A stretch of 43,396 nucleotides of DNA from Pseudomonadota bacterium (GCA_018242365.1 JAFECB010000034.1:1-43396); one strand, 5' to 3'; positions 8,783-18,196 are shown, counted from the stretch's first letter. The notes: generated by a model from the sequence alone, not told the origin. Translations and numbers: made by a program.

Positions 8783-8862
8783 AAAGGGGTCAGAGAACAT
8801 TTCCCGTGCCTGCCATCAGGCCGGGAGATGATGCAAACGGAAATGCTCTCTGCCCCCTTTTC
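8781..8862. repeat. REPIN-like inverted repeat between glnE and the ELM1-family gene
   Basis: Arms 8781-8804 and 8839-8862 are inverted copies matching at 22 of 24 positions, with a 34-base centre. Each arm begins GAAAAGGGG and continues with a (T/G)CAGAG core and CATTTCC. Paired inverted REP units of this kind are known to be moved by RAYT (IS200/IS605-like Y1) transposases, and none lies in this window. The element separates two convergent genes and could also act as a bidirectional transcription barrier. Confidence 0.85.
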
Positions 8863-8881
8863 ACCTCCGTTTCGCCTTCCA

Positions 8882-9820
8882 TCAACCAAGCAAGCGCTCA
8901 CGCACGACACGCGCGATCCGCGCAGTCTCCCGCAGTGGTTGCACATCGAAGCGCTGCGGTGCGCCGTCCCAGGGCTTGGCGCGACCACTCGCAAGCAGGC
9001 CATCGATGAATTTGCGCAAGCGTCCGCCAACGTGATCGGGCGACCACAGGTACAGCGGTGCCCAGGTGGCCGCAGCTTCACTGAGCATATTGGTCGAATC
9101 GGGCGTGCAGACGAGGCGGTCGGCATACGCCAGCAAACCGGCGAACGGGTTGGGACCATCGCCGGTGTCGCGCCAGCGCACGCCGGGCAGGTCCGCTTCG
9201 ATATCGACCAAGGCCTGTCGCCATTCCGGCGGGGTGCGTCGCGAGGCGATCACACTCAGGCTGCCGGTCTCGTTGCGCACGCAGGCGGCGACCTGGCGCA
9301 GCAGTGCGATCAAGTCCGCCAGCTGCATGGGCGCATGTCGGGTCGGGCCACCGACCAGGACCACGCTATGTGGTTCGGGCAGCAGCGCCAGCGCCGGGAA
9401 GGCCGAGAGCGCCCGCATCAGGTAGTCGTCATCGACCGGATGCAGGCTGCCGCGCAGGGTCAGCACGTTCTCGCCGCGCAGAGCATCGTGCTCCGGTACG
9501 ATCACCAGGTTCCACAGCCTCGGGTCCAGCCGGGGATCGAGGATCTGCGCGACCTGCGTGCCACGTTGGCGCAGCAGGCGGGTGGCCAGTGCGGCCTGGC
9601 GGCCACAGCCGATGGCGATTTGTGGTGGCGCGGCCAGCAGGGCATCGAATGCGGCACCATACGGATGCTGGATGTGCGGCCAGCGGTGTGGGGCGAATGC
9701 CCGCGCCAGCAAGCCGGGCTGCAGCACGCATTCGTCGATCCGGCCCGCCAGCGCATGCGCCAGGGCCGTGGCTTGGCGCGCGTTGCCGGCGCGGCCGTCG
9801 TGGCAGGCGGTCAGCTGCAC
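8882..9820 (-). CDS. ELM1/GtrOC1 family protein (DUF1022)
   Basis: A 312-residue protein resembling the ELM1 (mitochondrial fission) family, a glycosyltransferase-like fold widespread in proteobacteria but poorly characterised there. Supporting segments are the N-terminal DGRAGNARQA, the mid-protein VVLVGGPTRHAP and the C-terminal YADRLVCTPDSTNMLSEA, which resemble a nucleotide-sugar binding half. I see no signal peptide or membrane helix. The most upstream start in frame is a GTG at 9820 with no clear ribosome site, so the true start is uncertain by a few residues. It converges on glnE across the REPIN-like repeat and is divergent from the nitroreductase gene. Confidence 0.75.
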   Translation of the reverse strand: MQLTACHDGRAGNARQATALAHALAGRIDECVLQPGLLARAFAPHRWPHIQHPYGAAFDALLAAPPQIAIGCGRQAALATRLLRQRGTQVAQILDPRLDPRLWNLVIVPEHDALRGENVLTLRGSLHPVDDDYLMRALSAFPALALLPEPHSVVLVGGPTRHAPMQLADLIALLRQVAACVRNETGSLSVIASRRTPPEWRQALVDIEADLPGVRWRDTGDGPNPFAGLLAYADRLVCTPDSTNMLSEAAATWAPLYLWSPDHVGGRLRKFIDGLLASGRAKPWDGAPQRFDVQPLRETARIARVVRERLLG

Positions 9821-9878
9821 CTGCTGGATTGTTGCAGGGTTGATTGTTTCAAAAACAGCATGATCCGTTCCGATAAAA

Positions 9879-9908
9879 GTTAATTAATCGCGCTAACAGA
9901 ACGATACA
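9879..9908 (+). promoter_or_regulatory. Candidate promoter and dyad upstream of the nitroreductase
   Basis: TTAATT (9880-9885), a 17-bp spacer and GATACA (9903-9908) form a plausible sigma-70 promoter 35 bp before the start codon. A short dyad, GTTA-N11-TAAC (9879-9897), overlaps the -35 and spacer and could be a repressor site. No regulator gene is adjacent. Confidence 0.4.
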
Positions 9909-9943
9909 CTACGTCCATCCCCAACTGACCTCGTGATGATGCC

Positions 9944-10534
9944 ATGCGCAATGTGCTTGCCGATTCGGCGCTCGATCAGCTCTTCCGCACCGCACGCACC
10001 TACAACGCCTTCGGTGGCGAGGTGTCGGACGCAACCCTGCACCAGCTCTATGACCTGCTGAAGTTCGGCCCGACCGAAGCCAACACCACGCCGGCGCGAA
10101 TCGTGTTCGTGAAATCGCCGGAGGCCAAGGCCAAGCTCGGCCCGGCGCTGTCGGAAGGCAACCACGGCAAGACCATGGCTGCGCCGGTCGTCGCCATCGT
10201 CGGTTACGACATGCGCTTCTTCGACAAGCTGCCGGTGCTGTTCCCGCACACCGATGCCAAGGCCTGGTTCGAACACCGCGAGCAGGACAATCTGGCGTGG
10301 GTGGCGATGCGCAGCAGCGCCCTGCAGACCGCCTACCTGATCCTCGCCGCGCGTTCGCTGGGGCTGGATTGCGGGCCGATGACCGGTTTCGACAATGCCA
10401 AGGTCGACGCGGCGTTCTTCGCCGGCACCTCGATCCGTTCCAATATCCTCGTCAATCTCGGCGTCGGCGATCCGGCCAGCATCTTCCCGCGCTCGCCGCG
10501 GCTGGGCTTCGATGAAGCCTGCCGCATTGAATGA
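9944..10534 (+). CDS. Nitroreductase-family oxidoreductase, RutE/HadB-like (malonic semialdehyde reductase)
   Basis: A 196-residue FMN-dependent oxidoreductase of the nitroreductase fold. The pattern [20 protein letters not shown], the [10 protein letters not shown] segment and the C-terminal NLGVGDP match the RutE/HadB subgroup, whose E. coli member reduces malonic semialdehyde to 3-hydroxypropionate in pyrimidine degradation. No other rut gene is present, so a general quinone/nitro/aldehyde reductase role is as likely. The ATG at 9944 is downstream of a plausible promoter. The next gene, a YceI lipoprotein, starts 49 bp later on the same strand and may be co-transcribed. Confidence 0.85.
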   Translation: MRNVLADSALDQLFRTARTYNAFGGEVSDATLHQLYDLLKFGPTEANTTPARIVFVKSPEAKAKLGPALSEGNHGKTMAAPVVAIVGYDMRFFDKLPVLFPHTDAKAWFEHREQDNLAWVAMRSSALQTAYLILAARSLGLDCGPMTGFDNAKVDAAFFAGTSIRSNILVNLGVGDPASIFPRSPRLGFDEACRIE

Positions 10535-10583
10535 TCACGTGCCAGCACAGCTGTCCATCGACGAACACTTTCCGGAGCCCGCC

Positions 10584-11285
10584 ATGACCACGATCCGTCC
10601 CTTGACCACTGCATTGGTTCTTACCCTTGCACTGGCTGCCTGCAGTCAGGCCGGTGCGCCGGCGGCAGCGCCCGTCACCACCGCGACACCTGCGCCCGCT
10701 GCGGCACCCGTTGCCCCGGCGGTCACCGAGATCAAGATCGCCGCAGGCAGCTACCAGCTCGATCCCGACCACAGTGGCGTGTTGGCGACGTGGAGCCACT
10801 TCGGCTTCTCGCATCCCAGCGCACACTTCCGCATCAGCGCGGGCACCGTGGTCTGGGATGCGGCCGATCCCGGCAAGTCCAGCGTTGAGGTCACCTTGCC
10901 GATCGCGCAGATCGATACCTTCGTGCCGGCGCTGGATACGCATTTGAAGAGCGCCGATTTCTTCGATGCCGGCAAATTCCCCAATGCCACGTTCAAGAGT
11001 ACGGGTGTCCAGCTTGCCGGGCCCAATCACTACACCGTCACCGGCAACCTGACGATCAAGGACAAGACCCATCCTGTCACCCTCGATGTCACCCTCAACG
11101 GTGCCGGCAAGCACGCCATGACCGGCCTGGAAACCCTGGGCTTCTCGGCCACCGCCGAGGTCAAGCGCAGCGACTTCGGCGTGGCCGCGTTCGCGCCCAA
11201 TGTCAGCGACGAGGTGCAGTTGAGCATCACCGGCGAAGGCTCGATCTCCGCGCCCGCTGCCGCGCCTGCCGCAGCGGGGAAGTAA
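10584..11285 (+). CDS. YceI-family lipoprotein
   Basis: A 233-residue exported protein. A hydrophobic signal ends in the lipobox LAAC with the lipidated cysteine at residue 20, followed by an Ala/Pro linker to about residue 50 and a YceI beta-barrel domain (YQLDPDHSGVLATWSHFGFS through the end). YceI proteins bind isoprenoid-type lipids such as polyisoprenoid quinones in a lipocalin-like pocket. The repeated alternation SHFGFSHPSAHF and the phrase LKSADFFDAGKFPNATFKS are typical. The frame is open upstream, but the ATG at 10584 carries the signal peptide and has CGGAG before it. It sits in a run of small redox-related genes with the nitroreductase and pirin. Confidence 0.93.
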   Translation: MTTIRPLTTALVLTLALAACSQAGAPAAAPVTTATPAPAAAPVAPAVTEIKIAAGSYQLDPDHSGVLATWSHFGFSHPSAHFRISAGTVVWDAADPGKSSVEVTLPIAQIDTFVPALDTHLKSADFFDAGKFPNATFKSTGVQLAGPNHYTVTGNLTIKDKTHPVTLDVTLNGAGKHAMTGLETLGFSATAEVKRSDFGVAAFAPNVSDEVQLSITGEGSISAPAAAPAAAGK

Positions 11286-11292
11286 GCGCGCC

Positions 11293-12003
11293 ATGATCCT
11301 TGAACGTCCGGCTGCCGCGCGCGGTGCCGTCAACCTGGGCTGGTTGCATAGCCGCCACACGTTCTCGTTCGGTCATTACTACGACCCGGACTGGATGGGC
11401 TTCGGCGTGCTGCGGGTCGTCAATGACGACACCGTGGCTCCCGGAGGTGGCTTTTCGCCGCACAGCCACGCCAACATGGAAATCATCAGCGTGGTGCTCG
11501 ACGGTGCGCTGGCGCACAAGGACAGTGCAGGAAACGCTGGCGTGATCCGTGCCGGCGACGTGCAGTGGATGAGCGCAGGGCGTGGCATCGAGCACAGCGA
11601 ATTCAACGGGTCGCAAACCGAGCCCGTGCACTTCCTGCAGATCTGGTTGCAGACCGACCGCCTGAACGCGGTACCGGCCTACGACCAGAAACATTTCGAT
11701 CCCGATACGCGACGCGCACGCTGGGTAGCACTGGCCACGCCTGACGGTGCCGATGGTTCGATCGCGATCCGGCAACAGGCGCGGTTGCTGGCCACGCGGC
11801 TGGAGCCAGGCGATCGGGTTGAATTCACGCTGGATGCGGCGCGGCACTATTGGCTGCATGTTGCACGTGGCGAAGTGCAACTGGACGGACGCAAGCTGGT
11901 GACGGGCGATGCGCTGGGCTTCGTCGAGGAATCCGGTGTCCGCACGCTGGCGGGCGTGGGTGACGCCTCCGACGTGCTGTGGTTCGAATTGCCGCAGGCC
12001 TGA
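11293..12003 (+). CDS. Pirin-family protein (YhhW-like cupin)
   Basis: A 236-residue bicupin protein of the pirin family, whose E. coli member YhhW has quercetin 2,3-dioxygenase activity in vitro. The four metal ligands are visible as His57, His59, His101 and Glu103 (HSHANME and HSEF), at the same positions as in YhhW. The C-terminal cupin lacks metal ligands, as usual. The ATG lies 7 bp after the YceI stop, so the two are probably one transcript. The physiological substrate of bacterial pirins is generally unknown. Confidence 0.92.
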   Translation: MILERPAAARGAVNLGWLHSRHTFSFGHYYDPDWMGFGVLRVVNDDTVAPGGGFSPHSHANMEIISVVLDGALAHKDSAGNAGVIRAGDVQWMSAGRGIEHSEFNGSQTEPVHFLQIWLQTDRLNAVPAYDQKHFDPDTRRARWVALATPDGADGSIAIRQQARLLATRLEPGDRVEFTLDAARHYWLHVARGEVQLDGRKLVTGDALGFVEESGVRTLAGVGDASDVLWFELPQA

Positions 12004-12070
12004 GGGCCTGGCCGCGAACCGGGCGGCGCGAACAAGCCGTCGTCCATCGACAGCCTTCAAAGCCTTTGCC

Positions 12071-12099
12071 TTGTGCCGGACGCCCGGGCCTTCTATAAT
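12071..12099 (+). promoter_or_regulatory. Sigma-70 promoter of rpoZ
   Basis: TTGTGC (12071-12076), a 17-bp spacer and a consensus TATAAT (12094-12099), 49 bp before the rpoZ start codon. This is the best-looking housekeeping promoter in the window. Confidence 0.8.
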
Positions 12100-12148
12100 T
12101 CCCGGTTCCGTACTGACTGTTGCGCGGCCCGCAGGCCGCAGGATGCCC

Positions 12149-12448
12149 ATGGCCCGTATCACCGTCGAGGACTGCCTGCAGGTGGTCGACAATCGTTTCG
12201 AGCTCGTGATGATGGCCGCCAAGCGCGCGCGCCAGCTCGCCGGCGGCGTCGAATCGAAGCTGGACAACAACGAATCCAACGACAAGCCCACCGTTCTGGC
12301 ACTGCGCGAGATCGCCGCGCGTGTGATCGATGCCGATTTCGTTGCGGCGGTCGAGAAAGCCGAGAAGGAGCGCAAGGAGCGCGAGGCGCTGGAGTGGGCC
12401 GCGGCCGATGTGGTCGCCGGCGACGACGACATGAAGGGCGAAGACTGA
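12149..12448 (+). CDS. rpoZ: RNA polymerase omega subunit
   Basis: A 99-residue small subunit that helps assemble the beta' subunit of RNA polymerase and takes part in ppGpp binding. The N-terminus [20 protein letters not shown] and the following [10 protein letters not shown] are canonical; the acidic C-terminus is variable. The start at 12149 gives the family's usual N-terminus and has AGGA 7 bases upstream; the ATG at 12143 in the same frame would add only Met-Pro. rpoZ next to spoT is a conserved proteobacterial arrangement, which fits since omega contributes to ppGpp sensing. A terminator follows, so rpoZ may be partly uncoupled from spoT. Confidence 0.98.
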   Translation: MARITVEDCLQVVDNRFELVMMAAKRARQLAGGVESKLDNNESNDKPTVLALREIAARVIDADFVAAVEKAEKERKEREALEWAAADVVAGDDDMKGED

Positions 12449-12474
12449 GCCTGCGTTGCTCGGGTTCCACGATC

Positions 12475-12503
12475 AAACGGCCCCGCGGGGCCGTTTTCGT
12501 TTG
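12475..12503 (+). terminator. Rho-independent terminator of rpoZ
   Basis: A 10-bp stem (12475-12484 with 12487-12496) of sequence AAACGGCCCC/GGGGCCGTTT, followed by a T-rich tail. It lies between rpoZ and spoT, so spoT would depend on read-through or its own promoter. Confidence 0.85.
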
Positions 12504-12561
12504 TGGGCCGAGCACTCGGATTTTGTTTGCGGGCACGCCACTGCGAGGTTAGGCTCGCCAG

Positions 12562-14745
12562 ATGAATCCCGGCGAGCCTGCGATCGTCCAGCTTCCCGCG
12601 TCCGATGCCGACGCGGTGCCGGACTATGTGCGCGCGCTGGAACGGGACGCCCGTTACCTCGGCCCGGAGCAGTGCGCGTTGTTGCGCAAGGCGTGGGCGG
12701 TCGGTGCGGCGGCGCATGAGGGCCAGATCCGGCAATCCGGCGAGCCCTACATCACCCACCCTGTCGCGGTGGCACGGATCCTCGCCACGCTCGGGCTGGA
12801 CGTCGAAACCCTGGTCGCGGCGATCCTGCACGACACCATCGAGGACACCCCGATCACCCGTGACGACGTCGCCGCGCAATTCGGCGAGACGGTGGCGGAA
12901 CTGGTCGATGGCGTCACCAAGCTGGAAAAGCTGCGCTTCGCCAATCGTCAGGAAGCGGCGGCCGAGAGTTTCCGCAAGATGCTGCTGGCGATGTCGCGCG
13001 ACCTGCGCGTCATCCTGATCAAGCTGGCCGACCGCCTGCACAACATGCGCACGCTGGGGGCCAAGACCGTCGAAGCGCGGCGGCGGATCGCGGTCGAGAC
13101 CCTGGACATCTACGCGCCGATCGCGCAGCGGCTGGGCATGAACCTGATCCGCGCCGAATTGCAGGATCTCGGTTTCCGCGCCCTGCACCCGTGGCGGCAC
13201 GCGGTGATCGCCAAGCGCATCTCCTCCCGCCCGCAGGCGCGCCGCGACTCGCTGGCCCAGATCGAGGCCAGCCTCGCGCAGCGGCTGGCGCTGGAGAAGC
13301 TCGACCACGATCTGGTCAGCCGGATCAAGGCCCCCTGGAGCGTGTATTCGAAGATGCGTGCGCAGCGCCGCAGCTTTACCCAGGTGATGGACGTGTTCGG
13401 TTTCCGGGTGGTGGTCGATTCGGTGGCCGACTGTTACCACGCACTCGGCGTTGTCCACTCGGTCTACAAGCCGCTGGATGGCCGCTTCCGCGACTTCATC
13501 GCGATCCCCAAGGCGAACGGCTATCAGTCACTGCACACGGTGCTGTTCGGCCCGTATGGCTCGCCGATCGAAGTGCAGATCCGCACCCGCGAGATGCATC
13601 TGGTCGCCGAGCGCGGTGTCGCCGCGCACTGGGCCTACAAGCTGGGCAGCGAGGCCGGCAACAATGCGCAATTGCGCGCCGCGAACTGGATCGCCAATCT
13701 GGTCGAAAGCCAGCGCGGGACCGGCTCGTCGCTGGAGTTTCTCGAAAACGTCAAGGCCGACCTGTTCCCGGACGAGGTCTATCTGTTCACGCCCAAGGGC
13801 GACATCCTGTCCTTGCCGCGCAATGCGACCGCGCTGGATTTCGCTTACGCGGTGCACACCGATGTCGGCAACCATGCGGTCGCGGCGCGCGTCGACAAGC
13901 GTTTCGCGCCGCTGCGGGTCAAATTGGTCAGCGGGCAGAATGTCGAAATCATCACCGCGAAAGCGGCTGCGCCCAGCACCCAGTGGCTGGAGTTCGTCGC
14001 CACCAGCAAGGCGCGCACGGCGATCCGGCAGGCGCTCAAGCAGCTCCAGCACGAGGATGCGGTGCAACTCGGCCACTACATGCTGGACCGTGCCCTGATC
14101 GGAATGGGCACCTCGCTCGACCGTGTGCCGATGGAGCGGATCGAAGCCTGCCTCGCGGAGAATCGCTATCCCCGGCTGGAGGCGCTGCTGGCCGATATCG
14201 CCTTGGGCAACCGGATGCCCATGCAGGTGGCCGCACTGCTCGCGCAGCAGGTGGCCAAGCCGAAGCGTGGCGAGGGCAAGAAGGCACCGCTGGCCACCGT
14301 GGCGCGCGAGCCGATCCTGATCTCGGGCTCGCAACGCGGCGTCATCAGCTTCGCGCAGTGCTGCATGCCGATCCCGCGCGACGAGATCATGGGCTACCAC
14401 ACCGCCGGCAAGGGCGTGGTCGTGCATCGCATGGACTGTCCGAACGTCGCCGACTACCGCAAATCGCCCGAGCGCTGGGTGCCGGTGGCCTGGGATCGGC
14501 AAGTGTCCGGCGATTTCAACGTGGCGATCCGGATCGAGGTCGAGAACCATCCGGGCGTGCTGGCGCAGGTCGCTGCGGCGATTGCCAATGCTGGCTCCAA
14601 TATCGAGCGGGTCGAATACCTCGAACGCGACAGCAATATCGCGGTGCTGCGTTTCGCCATCGAGATCACCGACGGCCGCCATCTCGACGAGGTGATCCGC
14701 GGCGTGCGCAAGCTGAGCGTGGTGCAGCAGGTGCAGCGCGCGTGA
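12562..14745 (+). CDS. spoT: Bifunctional (p)ppGpp synthetase/hydrolase
   Basis: A 727-residue long RSH protein that makes and degrades the stringent-response alarmone. The HD hydrolase domain is intact (THPVAVARI, LHDTIEDT near residue 92, LADRLHNMR). The synthetase domain is also intact (DVFGFRVVV, RFRDFIAIPKANGYQSLHT near 312). The basic RFRD signature corresponds to the RxKD type of bifunctional enzymes rather than the ExDD of RelA. TGS (about 410-470), a zinc-finger-like CCMPIPRDEIMGYHT (about 600) and a C-terminal ACT domain complete it. It heads the spoT-ridA-recG cluster. Nothing suggests truncation. Confidence 0.97.
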   Translation: MNPGEPAIVQLPASDADAVPDYVRALERDARYLGPEQCALLRKAWAVGAAAHEGQIRQSGEPYITHPVAVARILATLGLDVETLVAAILHDTIEDTPITRDDVAAQFGETVAELVDGVTKLEKLRFANRQEAAAESFRKMLLAMSRDLRVILIKLADRLHNMRTLGAKTVEARRRIAVETLDIYAPIAQRLGMNLIRAELQDLGFRALHPWRHAVIAKRISSRPQARRDSLAQIEASLAQRLALEKLDHDLVSRIKAPWSVYSKMRAQRRSFTQVMDVFGFRVVVDSVADCYHALGVVHSVYKPLDGRFRDFIAIPKANGYQSLHTVLFGPYGSPIEVQIRTREMHLVAERGVAAHWAYKLGSEAGNNAQLRAANWIANLVESQRGTGSSLEFLENVKADLFPDEVYLFTPKGDILSLPRNATALDFAYAVHTDVGNHAVAARVDKRFAPLRVKLVSGQNVEIITAKAAAPSTQWLEFVATSKARTAIRQALKQLQHEDAVQLGHYMLDRALIGMGTSLDRVPMERIEACLAENRYPRLEALLADIALGNRMPMQVAALLAQQVAKPKRGEGKKAPLATVAREPILISGSQRGVISFAQCCMPIPRDEIMGYHTAGKGVVVHRMDCPNVADYRKSPERWVPVAWDRQVSGDFNVAIRIEVENHPGVLAQVAAAIANAGSNIERVEYLERDSNIAVLRFAIEITDGRHLDEVIRGVRKLSVVQQVQRA

Positions 14746-14801
14746 GCCACCCGCTGCATGCGCAGTAAAATCACCAGAACCCTCGACAAACCGGAGTCAC
14801 C

Positions 14802-15188
14802 ATGCCGCGTACTGCCATCCACACCGACCACGCGCCCGCCGCCATCGGGCCGTATTCGCAGGCCACCCGCGCCGGCAACCTGGTGTTCCTCAGTGGCCAG
14901 ATTCCGCTCGACCCTGCCACCGGGACGGTCGTCGGCGAAGGCAATATCGAAGCGCAGGCGCGGCGCGCATTCGACAACCTGAAGGCGGTCTGCGAAGCCG
15001 CCGGCGGCTCGCTGGCCGACGTGGTGCGGGTGGGCCTGTACCTGACCGATCTGTCGCAGTTCGCCGCAGTCAACGCGGTGATGGGCGAGTATTTCGCGCA
15101 GCCCTATCCGGCGCGTTCCACCATCGAAGTGTCTGCCTTGCCCAAGGGCGTTGCCTTCGAGGTGGACGCGATCCTGGCGCTGGCCTGA
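14802..15188 (+). CDS. ridA: RidA family enamine/imine deaminase
   Basis: A 128-residue YjgF/YER057c/UK114 protein. RidA hydrolyses reactive 2-aminoacrylate-type enamines and imines from PLP enzymes, protecting other PLP enzymes. Family landmarks are [20 protein letters not shown] near the N-terminus, the [11 protein letters not shown] segment and the C-terminal [15 protein letters not shown] with its conserved substrate-binding arginine. The ATG has a CCGGAG site 7 bases upstream. It lies 56 bp after spoT and 27 bp before recG, an order common in this family of bacteria. Confidence 0.96.
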   Translation: MPRTAIHTDHAPAAIGPYSQATRAGNLVFLSGQIPLDPATGTVVGEGNIEAQARRAFDNLKAVCEAAGGSLADVVRVGLYLTDLSQFAAVNAVMGEYFAQPYPARSTIEVSALPKGVAFEVDAILALA

Positions 15189-15215
15189 GGCTGGCGCGTC
15201 ACCACGCCACGGGCC

Positions 15216-17309
15216 ATGCCGGCACCGCATTTCCACGCTGCAGCAGGTGCGGATGCGTCGCTGGGCGTGTTGTCGGGTGTCGGGCCGGTGCTGCGCGAGA
15301 AACTCGCGGCGCGCGGGCTTTCGACCCTGCAGGACCTGTGGCTGCACCTGCCGCGCGGCTACGAGGATCGGACCACGCTGACCGCGATCCGTGATCTGCG
15401 CCCCGGCGAGCCGGCGCAGGTGGAAGGTCGGGTGGAGGCGGTGGAGCGTGGCTTCCGCTACCGGCCCTTGCTGCGGGTGGCGATTGCCGATGGCTCGCGC
15501 GCTTCACTGGTCTTGCGCTTCTTTCATTTCCGTGCCCAGCAGGTCGCGCAATTCGCCGTCGGTGCGCGCGTTCGCGCGTTCGGGACACCGCGGCCGGGAC
15601 AGGTCGGGCTGGAGATCGTCCATCCGAGCTACCGTGTGCTGGGTGACGGCGAGCAGGTACTGAGCGAGGCCCTGGATCCGGTCTACCCGGTGATCGAGGG
15701 TGTCGGCCCGGTCAGCCTGCGCAAATTGATCGTGCAGGCGTTGTCGAAATTGCCGGACGATGCGACCCTGGAATTGCTGCCGCGCGAGCACCTGCGCAAG
15801 CTTCAGCTTCCTTCGCTGCGTGAAGCGATCCTGTTGCTGCATGCACCACCGCCCGATGCCGATGTGATGGCACTGCAGAACGGCGTGCATCCGGCGCAGC
15901 GGCGACTGGCGCTGGAAGAACTGCTGGCGCATCAGCTGGGCCTGCGTCGGCAGCGGCTGGCGCTGCAGGCGGAAGGCACGCGTGCGTTGCGTGGTGACGA
16001 GGCTCTGGTCGAGCGCCTGCTGGCGACGCTGCCGTTCACACTGACCGCGGCACAGCAGCGGGTGTATGCGCAGGTGCGCGAAGACCTGCGCAAGCCGCGA
16101 CCGATGCTGCGGCTGGTGCAGGGGGATGTCGGCAGCGGCAAGACCGTGGTGGCAGCGATGGCCGCGCTGCTGGCCGTGGCCGATGGTCGCCAGGCGGCGC
16201 TGATGGCGCCGACCGAACTGCTGGCCGAGCAGCATTGCCACGGCCTGCGTGGCTGGCTGGAACCGCTGGGCGTGCGGGTGTGCTGGCTGGCTGGCAAGGT
16301 CACCGGCAAGGCACGGGCGAAGGCGCTGGCTGAAGTGGCTGCGGGCACGGCGCACGTCGTTGTCGGCACCCATGCGTTGATGCAGGAAGGCGTCGAATTC
16401 CAGGACCTGGCCCTGGCCATCGTCGATGAGCAACATCGCTTCGGCGTGCACCAGCGGCTGGCGTTGCGCGACAAGGGGCGCGGCAGCGTGCCGCATCAAC
16501 TGGTGATGACCGCCACGCCCATTCCGCGCACGCTGGCGATGAGTGCCTATGCCGATCTTGATGTGTCGGCCATTGATGAATTGCCGCCGGGGCGCACACC
16601 GGTGACCACGGTGGCGCTGTCGGTGGATCGTCGCGATGAATTGATCGAACGCATCCGCTTTGCCTGTGCCGAGGGCAGGCAGGCGTACTGGGTGTGCACC
16701 CTGATCGACGAGTCCGACGAGGTGGAAGCACAGGCCGCGCAGACCACCTTCGAGACCTTGCAGGCGGCGGTCAAGGAGCACCGGATCGGCCTGGTGCACG
16801 GCCGCATGAAACCCGCCGACAAGCAGGCCACCATGCTGGCGTTCAAGGCCGGCGAACTCGACCTGCTGGTGGCGACCACGGTCATTGAAGTTGGCGTGGA
16901 TGTGCCCAATGCCTCGCTGATGGTGATCGAAAACGCCGAGCGCCTGGGGCTGGCGCAATTGCATCAGCTGCGCGGGCGGGTCGGGCGTGGCAGTGCCGCG
17001 TCCAGTTGCGTGCTGCTGTACCAAGGCCCGCTGTCGGCGCTTGCAAGGCAGCGGTTGGACACCTTGCGGCAGACCAATGATGGATTCGCCATCGCCGAAA
17101 AGGATCTGCAATTGCGTGGCCCGGGCGAATTGTTGGGTACGCGTCAGACCGGGCTTGCCGGCTTCCGCATTGCCGATCTGGTGCGCGATGCCGACTTGCT
17201 GCCGCAGGTGCATGCGTTGGCGGATCGGTTGCTGGCCAGTGCGCCGGACACTGCGGATCGGATCGTCGAGCGCTGGGTTGGCGGTGCTGCCCGCTATGCG
17301 TCAGCCTGA
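15216..17309 (+). CDS. recG: ATP-dependent DNA helicase RecG
   Basis: A 697-residue branched-DNA helicase that reverses stalled replication forks and processes Holliday junctions and R-loops. The N-terminal wedge/OB region (about 60-160) is followed by the helicase core: Walker A GDVGSGKT (near 304), DEQH box (near 404), TATPIPRTLAM, and the C-terminal QLRGRVGRG and the TRG-like region. Length matches E. coli RecG (693). It converges with the metallo-hydrolase gene, with only 11 bp between stop codons and no obvious terminator. Confidence 0.97.
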   Translation: MPAPHFHAAAGADASLGVLSGVGPVLREKLAARGLSTLQDLWLHLPRGYEDRTTLTAIRDLRPGEPAQVEGRVEAVERGFRYRPLLRVAIADGSRASLVLRFFHFRAQQVAQFAVGARVRAFGTPRPGQVGLEIVHPSYRVLGDGEQVLSEALDPVYPVIEGVGPVSLRKLIVQALSKLPDDATLELLPREHLRKLQLPSLREAILLLHAPPPDADVMALQNGVHPAQRRLALEELLAHQLGLRRQRLALQAEGTRALRGDEALVERLLATLPFTLTAAQQRVYAQVREDLRKPRPMLRLVQGDVGSGKTVVAAMAALLAVADGRQAALMAPTELLAEQHCHGLRGWLEPLGVRVCWLAGKVTGKARAKALAEVAAGTAHVVVGTHALMQEGVEFQDLALAIVDEQHRFGVHQRLALRDKGRGSVPHQLVMTATPIPRTLAMSAYADLDVSAIDELPPGRTPVTTVALSVDRRDELIERIRFACAEGRQAYWVCTLIDESDEVEAQAAQTTFETLQAAVKEHRIGLVHGRMKPADKQATMLAFKAGELDLLVATTVIEVGVDVPNASLMVIENAERLGLAQLHQLRGRVGRGSAASSCVLLYQGPLSALARQRLDTLRQTNDGFAIAEKDLQLRGPGELLGTRQTGLAGFRIADLVRDADLLPQVHALADRLLASAPDTADRIVERWVGGAARYASA

Positions 17310-17320
17310 GCCGGTGTGCG

Positions 17321-18196
17321 TCAATCGATCTGATTGAGTGGCAGCTTGAGGTAGCGCACGCCATTGTCGTCGGCGTCCGGTAACGCTCCTGCCCGGATGT
17401 TCACCTGTATCGCCGGCAGCAGCAATGCGGGTATCGCCAGTGTGGCGTCGCGTGCTTCGCGCATCGCCACGAATTCGTCTTCGGTGATACCGGCGCGCAC
17501 ATGGATATTGCCCCGTTTCTGTTCGCCGATGCTGGTCTGGCAGGCGAATGCGCGTCCGCCCGGGCCGTAGTCGTGGCAGACGAAGACCCGCGTGCTGTCC
17601 GGCAAGGTGTACAGGCGCTGGATCGAGCGGTACAGGGTGGCGGCATTCCCGCCGGGGAAGTCGCAGCGTGCGCTGCCACCGTCCGGCATGAACAGCGAAT
17701 CGCCGGTGAACAGCGCATCGCCGATCAAGTAGGCGCAGCTGTCGCTGGTATGGCCGGGCACGGCAATCACGCGGGCGTTGATCCTGCCGATGGGAAAACA
17801 CTCGTCGTCCGCGAACAGATGGTCGAACTGCGAGCCGTCGACCGGGAACTGTTGATCGAGATTGAAGATCGGGTGGAACGTGTGTTGCACGGCACGGATA
17901 CCGGCACCGATGGCCAGCTTGGCGTGCGGAAAATGAGAGGCTTTCAGGCTGTGCGCGGCGCTGAGATGGTCGGCATGGGCATGGGTCTCCAGCAGCCAGT
18001 GCACGTCCAGCTGCTCGGCTGCGACATGCGCCAGCAATGCTTGCGCGGAGGCCGTGGAGGTGCGCGCGGCCTTGGCATCGAAGTCCAGCACCGGATCGAT
18101 GATGGCGGCGGCCCGCGTCCTTGGATCGTGGACCACGTAGCTCCAGGTGTTGCTGTCCGCATGGAAGAACGGGGCGACGTGGGGAAGATCGGGCAT
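17321..18196 (-). CDS. ETHE1/Blh-like metallo-beta-lactamase-fold hydrolase (probable persulfide dioxygenase)
   Basis: A 291-residue cytoplasmic protein. The mononuclear-iron persulfide dioxygenase signature is present: THAHADHLSA with His72, His74, Asp76 and His77, then VIAVPGHTSDS, FTGDSLFMPDGG and VFVCHDYGPGG. It matches the C-terminal half of Blh, the BigR-controlled hydrolase of Xylella and Agrobacterium, and mitochondrial ETHE1, which oxidises glutathione persulfide to sulfite. The N-terminal DUF442 half found in Blh is absent here but is encoded separately at 25187-25795. It starts 10 bp downstream of the BigR-type regulator gene and is almost surely co-transcribed with it. Confidence 0.9.
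   Translation of the reverse strand: MPDLPHVAPFFHADSNTWSYVVHDPRTRAAAIIDPVLDFDAKAARTSTASAQALLAHVAAEQLDVHWLLETHAHADHLSAAHSLKASHFPHAKLAIGAGIRAVQHTFHPIFNLDQQFPVDGSQFDHLFADDECFPIGRINARVIAVPGHTSDSCAYLIGDALFTGDSLFMPDGGSARCDFPGGNAATLYRSIQRLYTLPDSTRVFVCHDYGPGGRAFACQTSIGEQKRGNIHVRAGITEDEFVAMREARDATLAIPALLLPAIQVNIRAGALPDADDNGVRYLKLPLNQID

Noticed and set aside
9944..10534. Assignment as rutE of a pyrimidine-degradation operon
   Set aside because: No rutA-D, rutF or rutG is present; only the subgroup resemblance supports it, so the symbol was withheld.
11227..13458. 743-residue open frame on the minus strand
   Set aside because: It runs antisense across the pirin, rpoZ and spoT genes. It has no recognisable domain and is rich in His/Arg/Gln/Asp, as expected from reverse reading of GC-rich codons.
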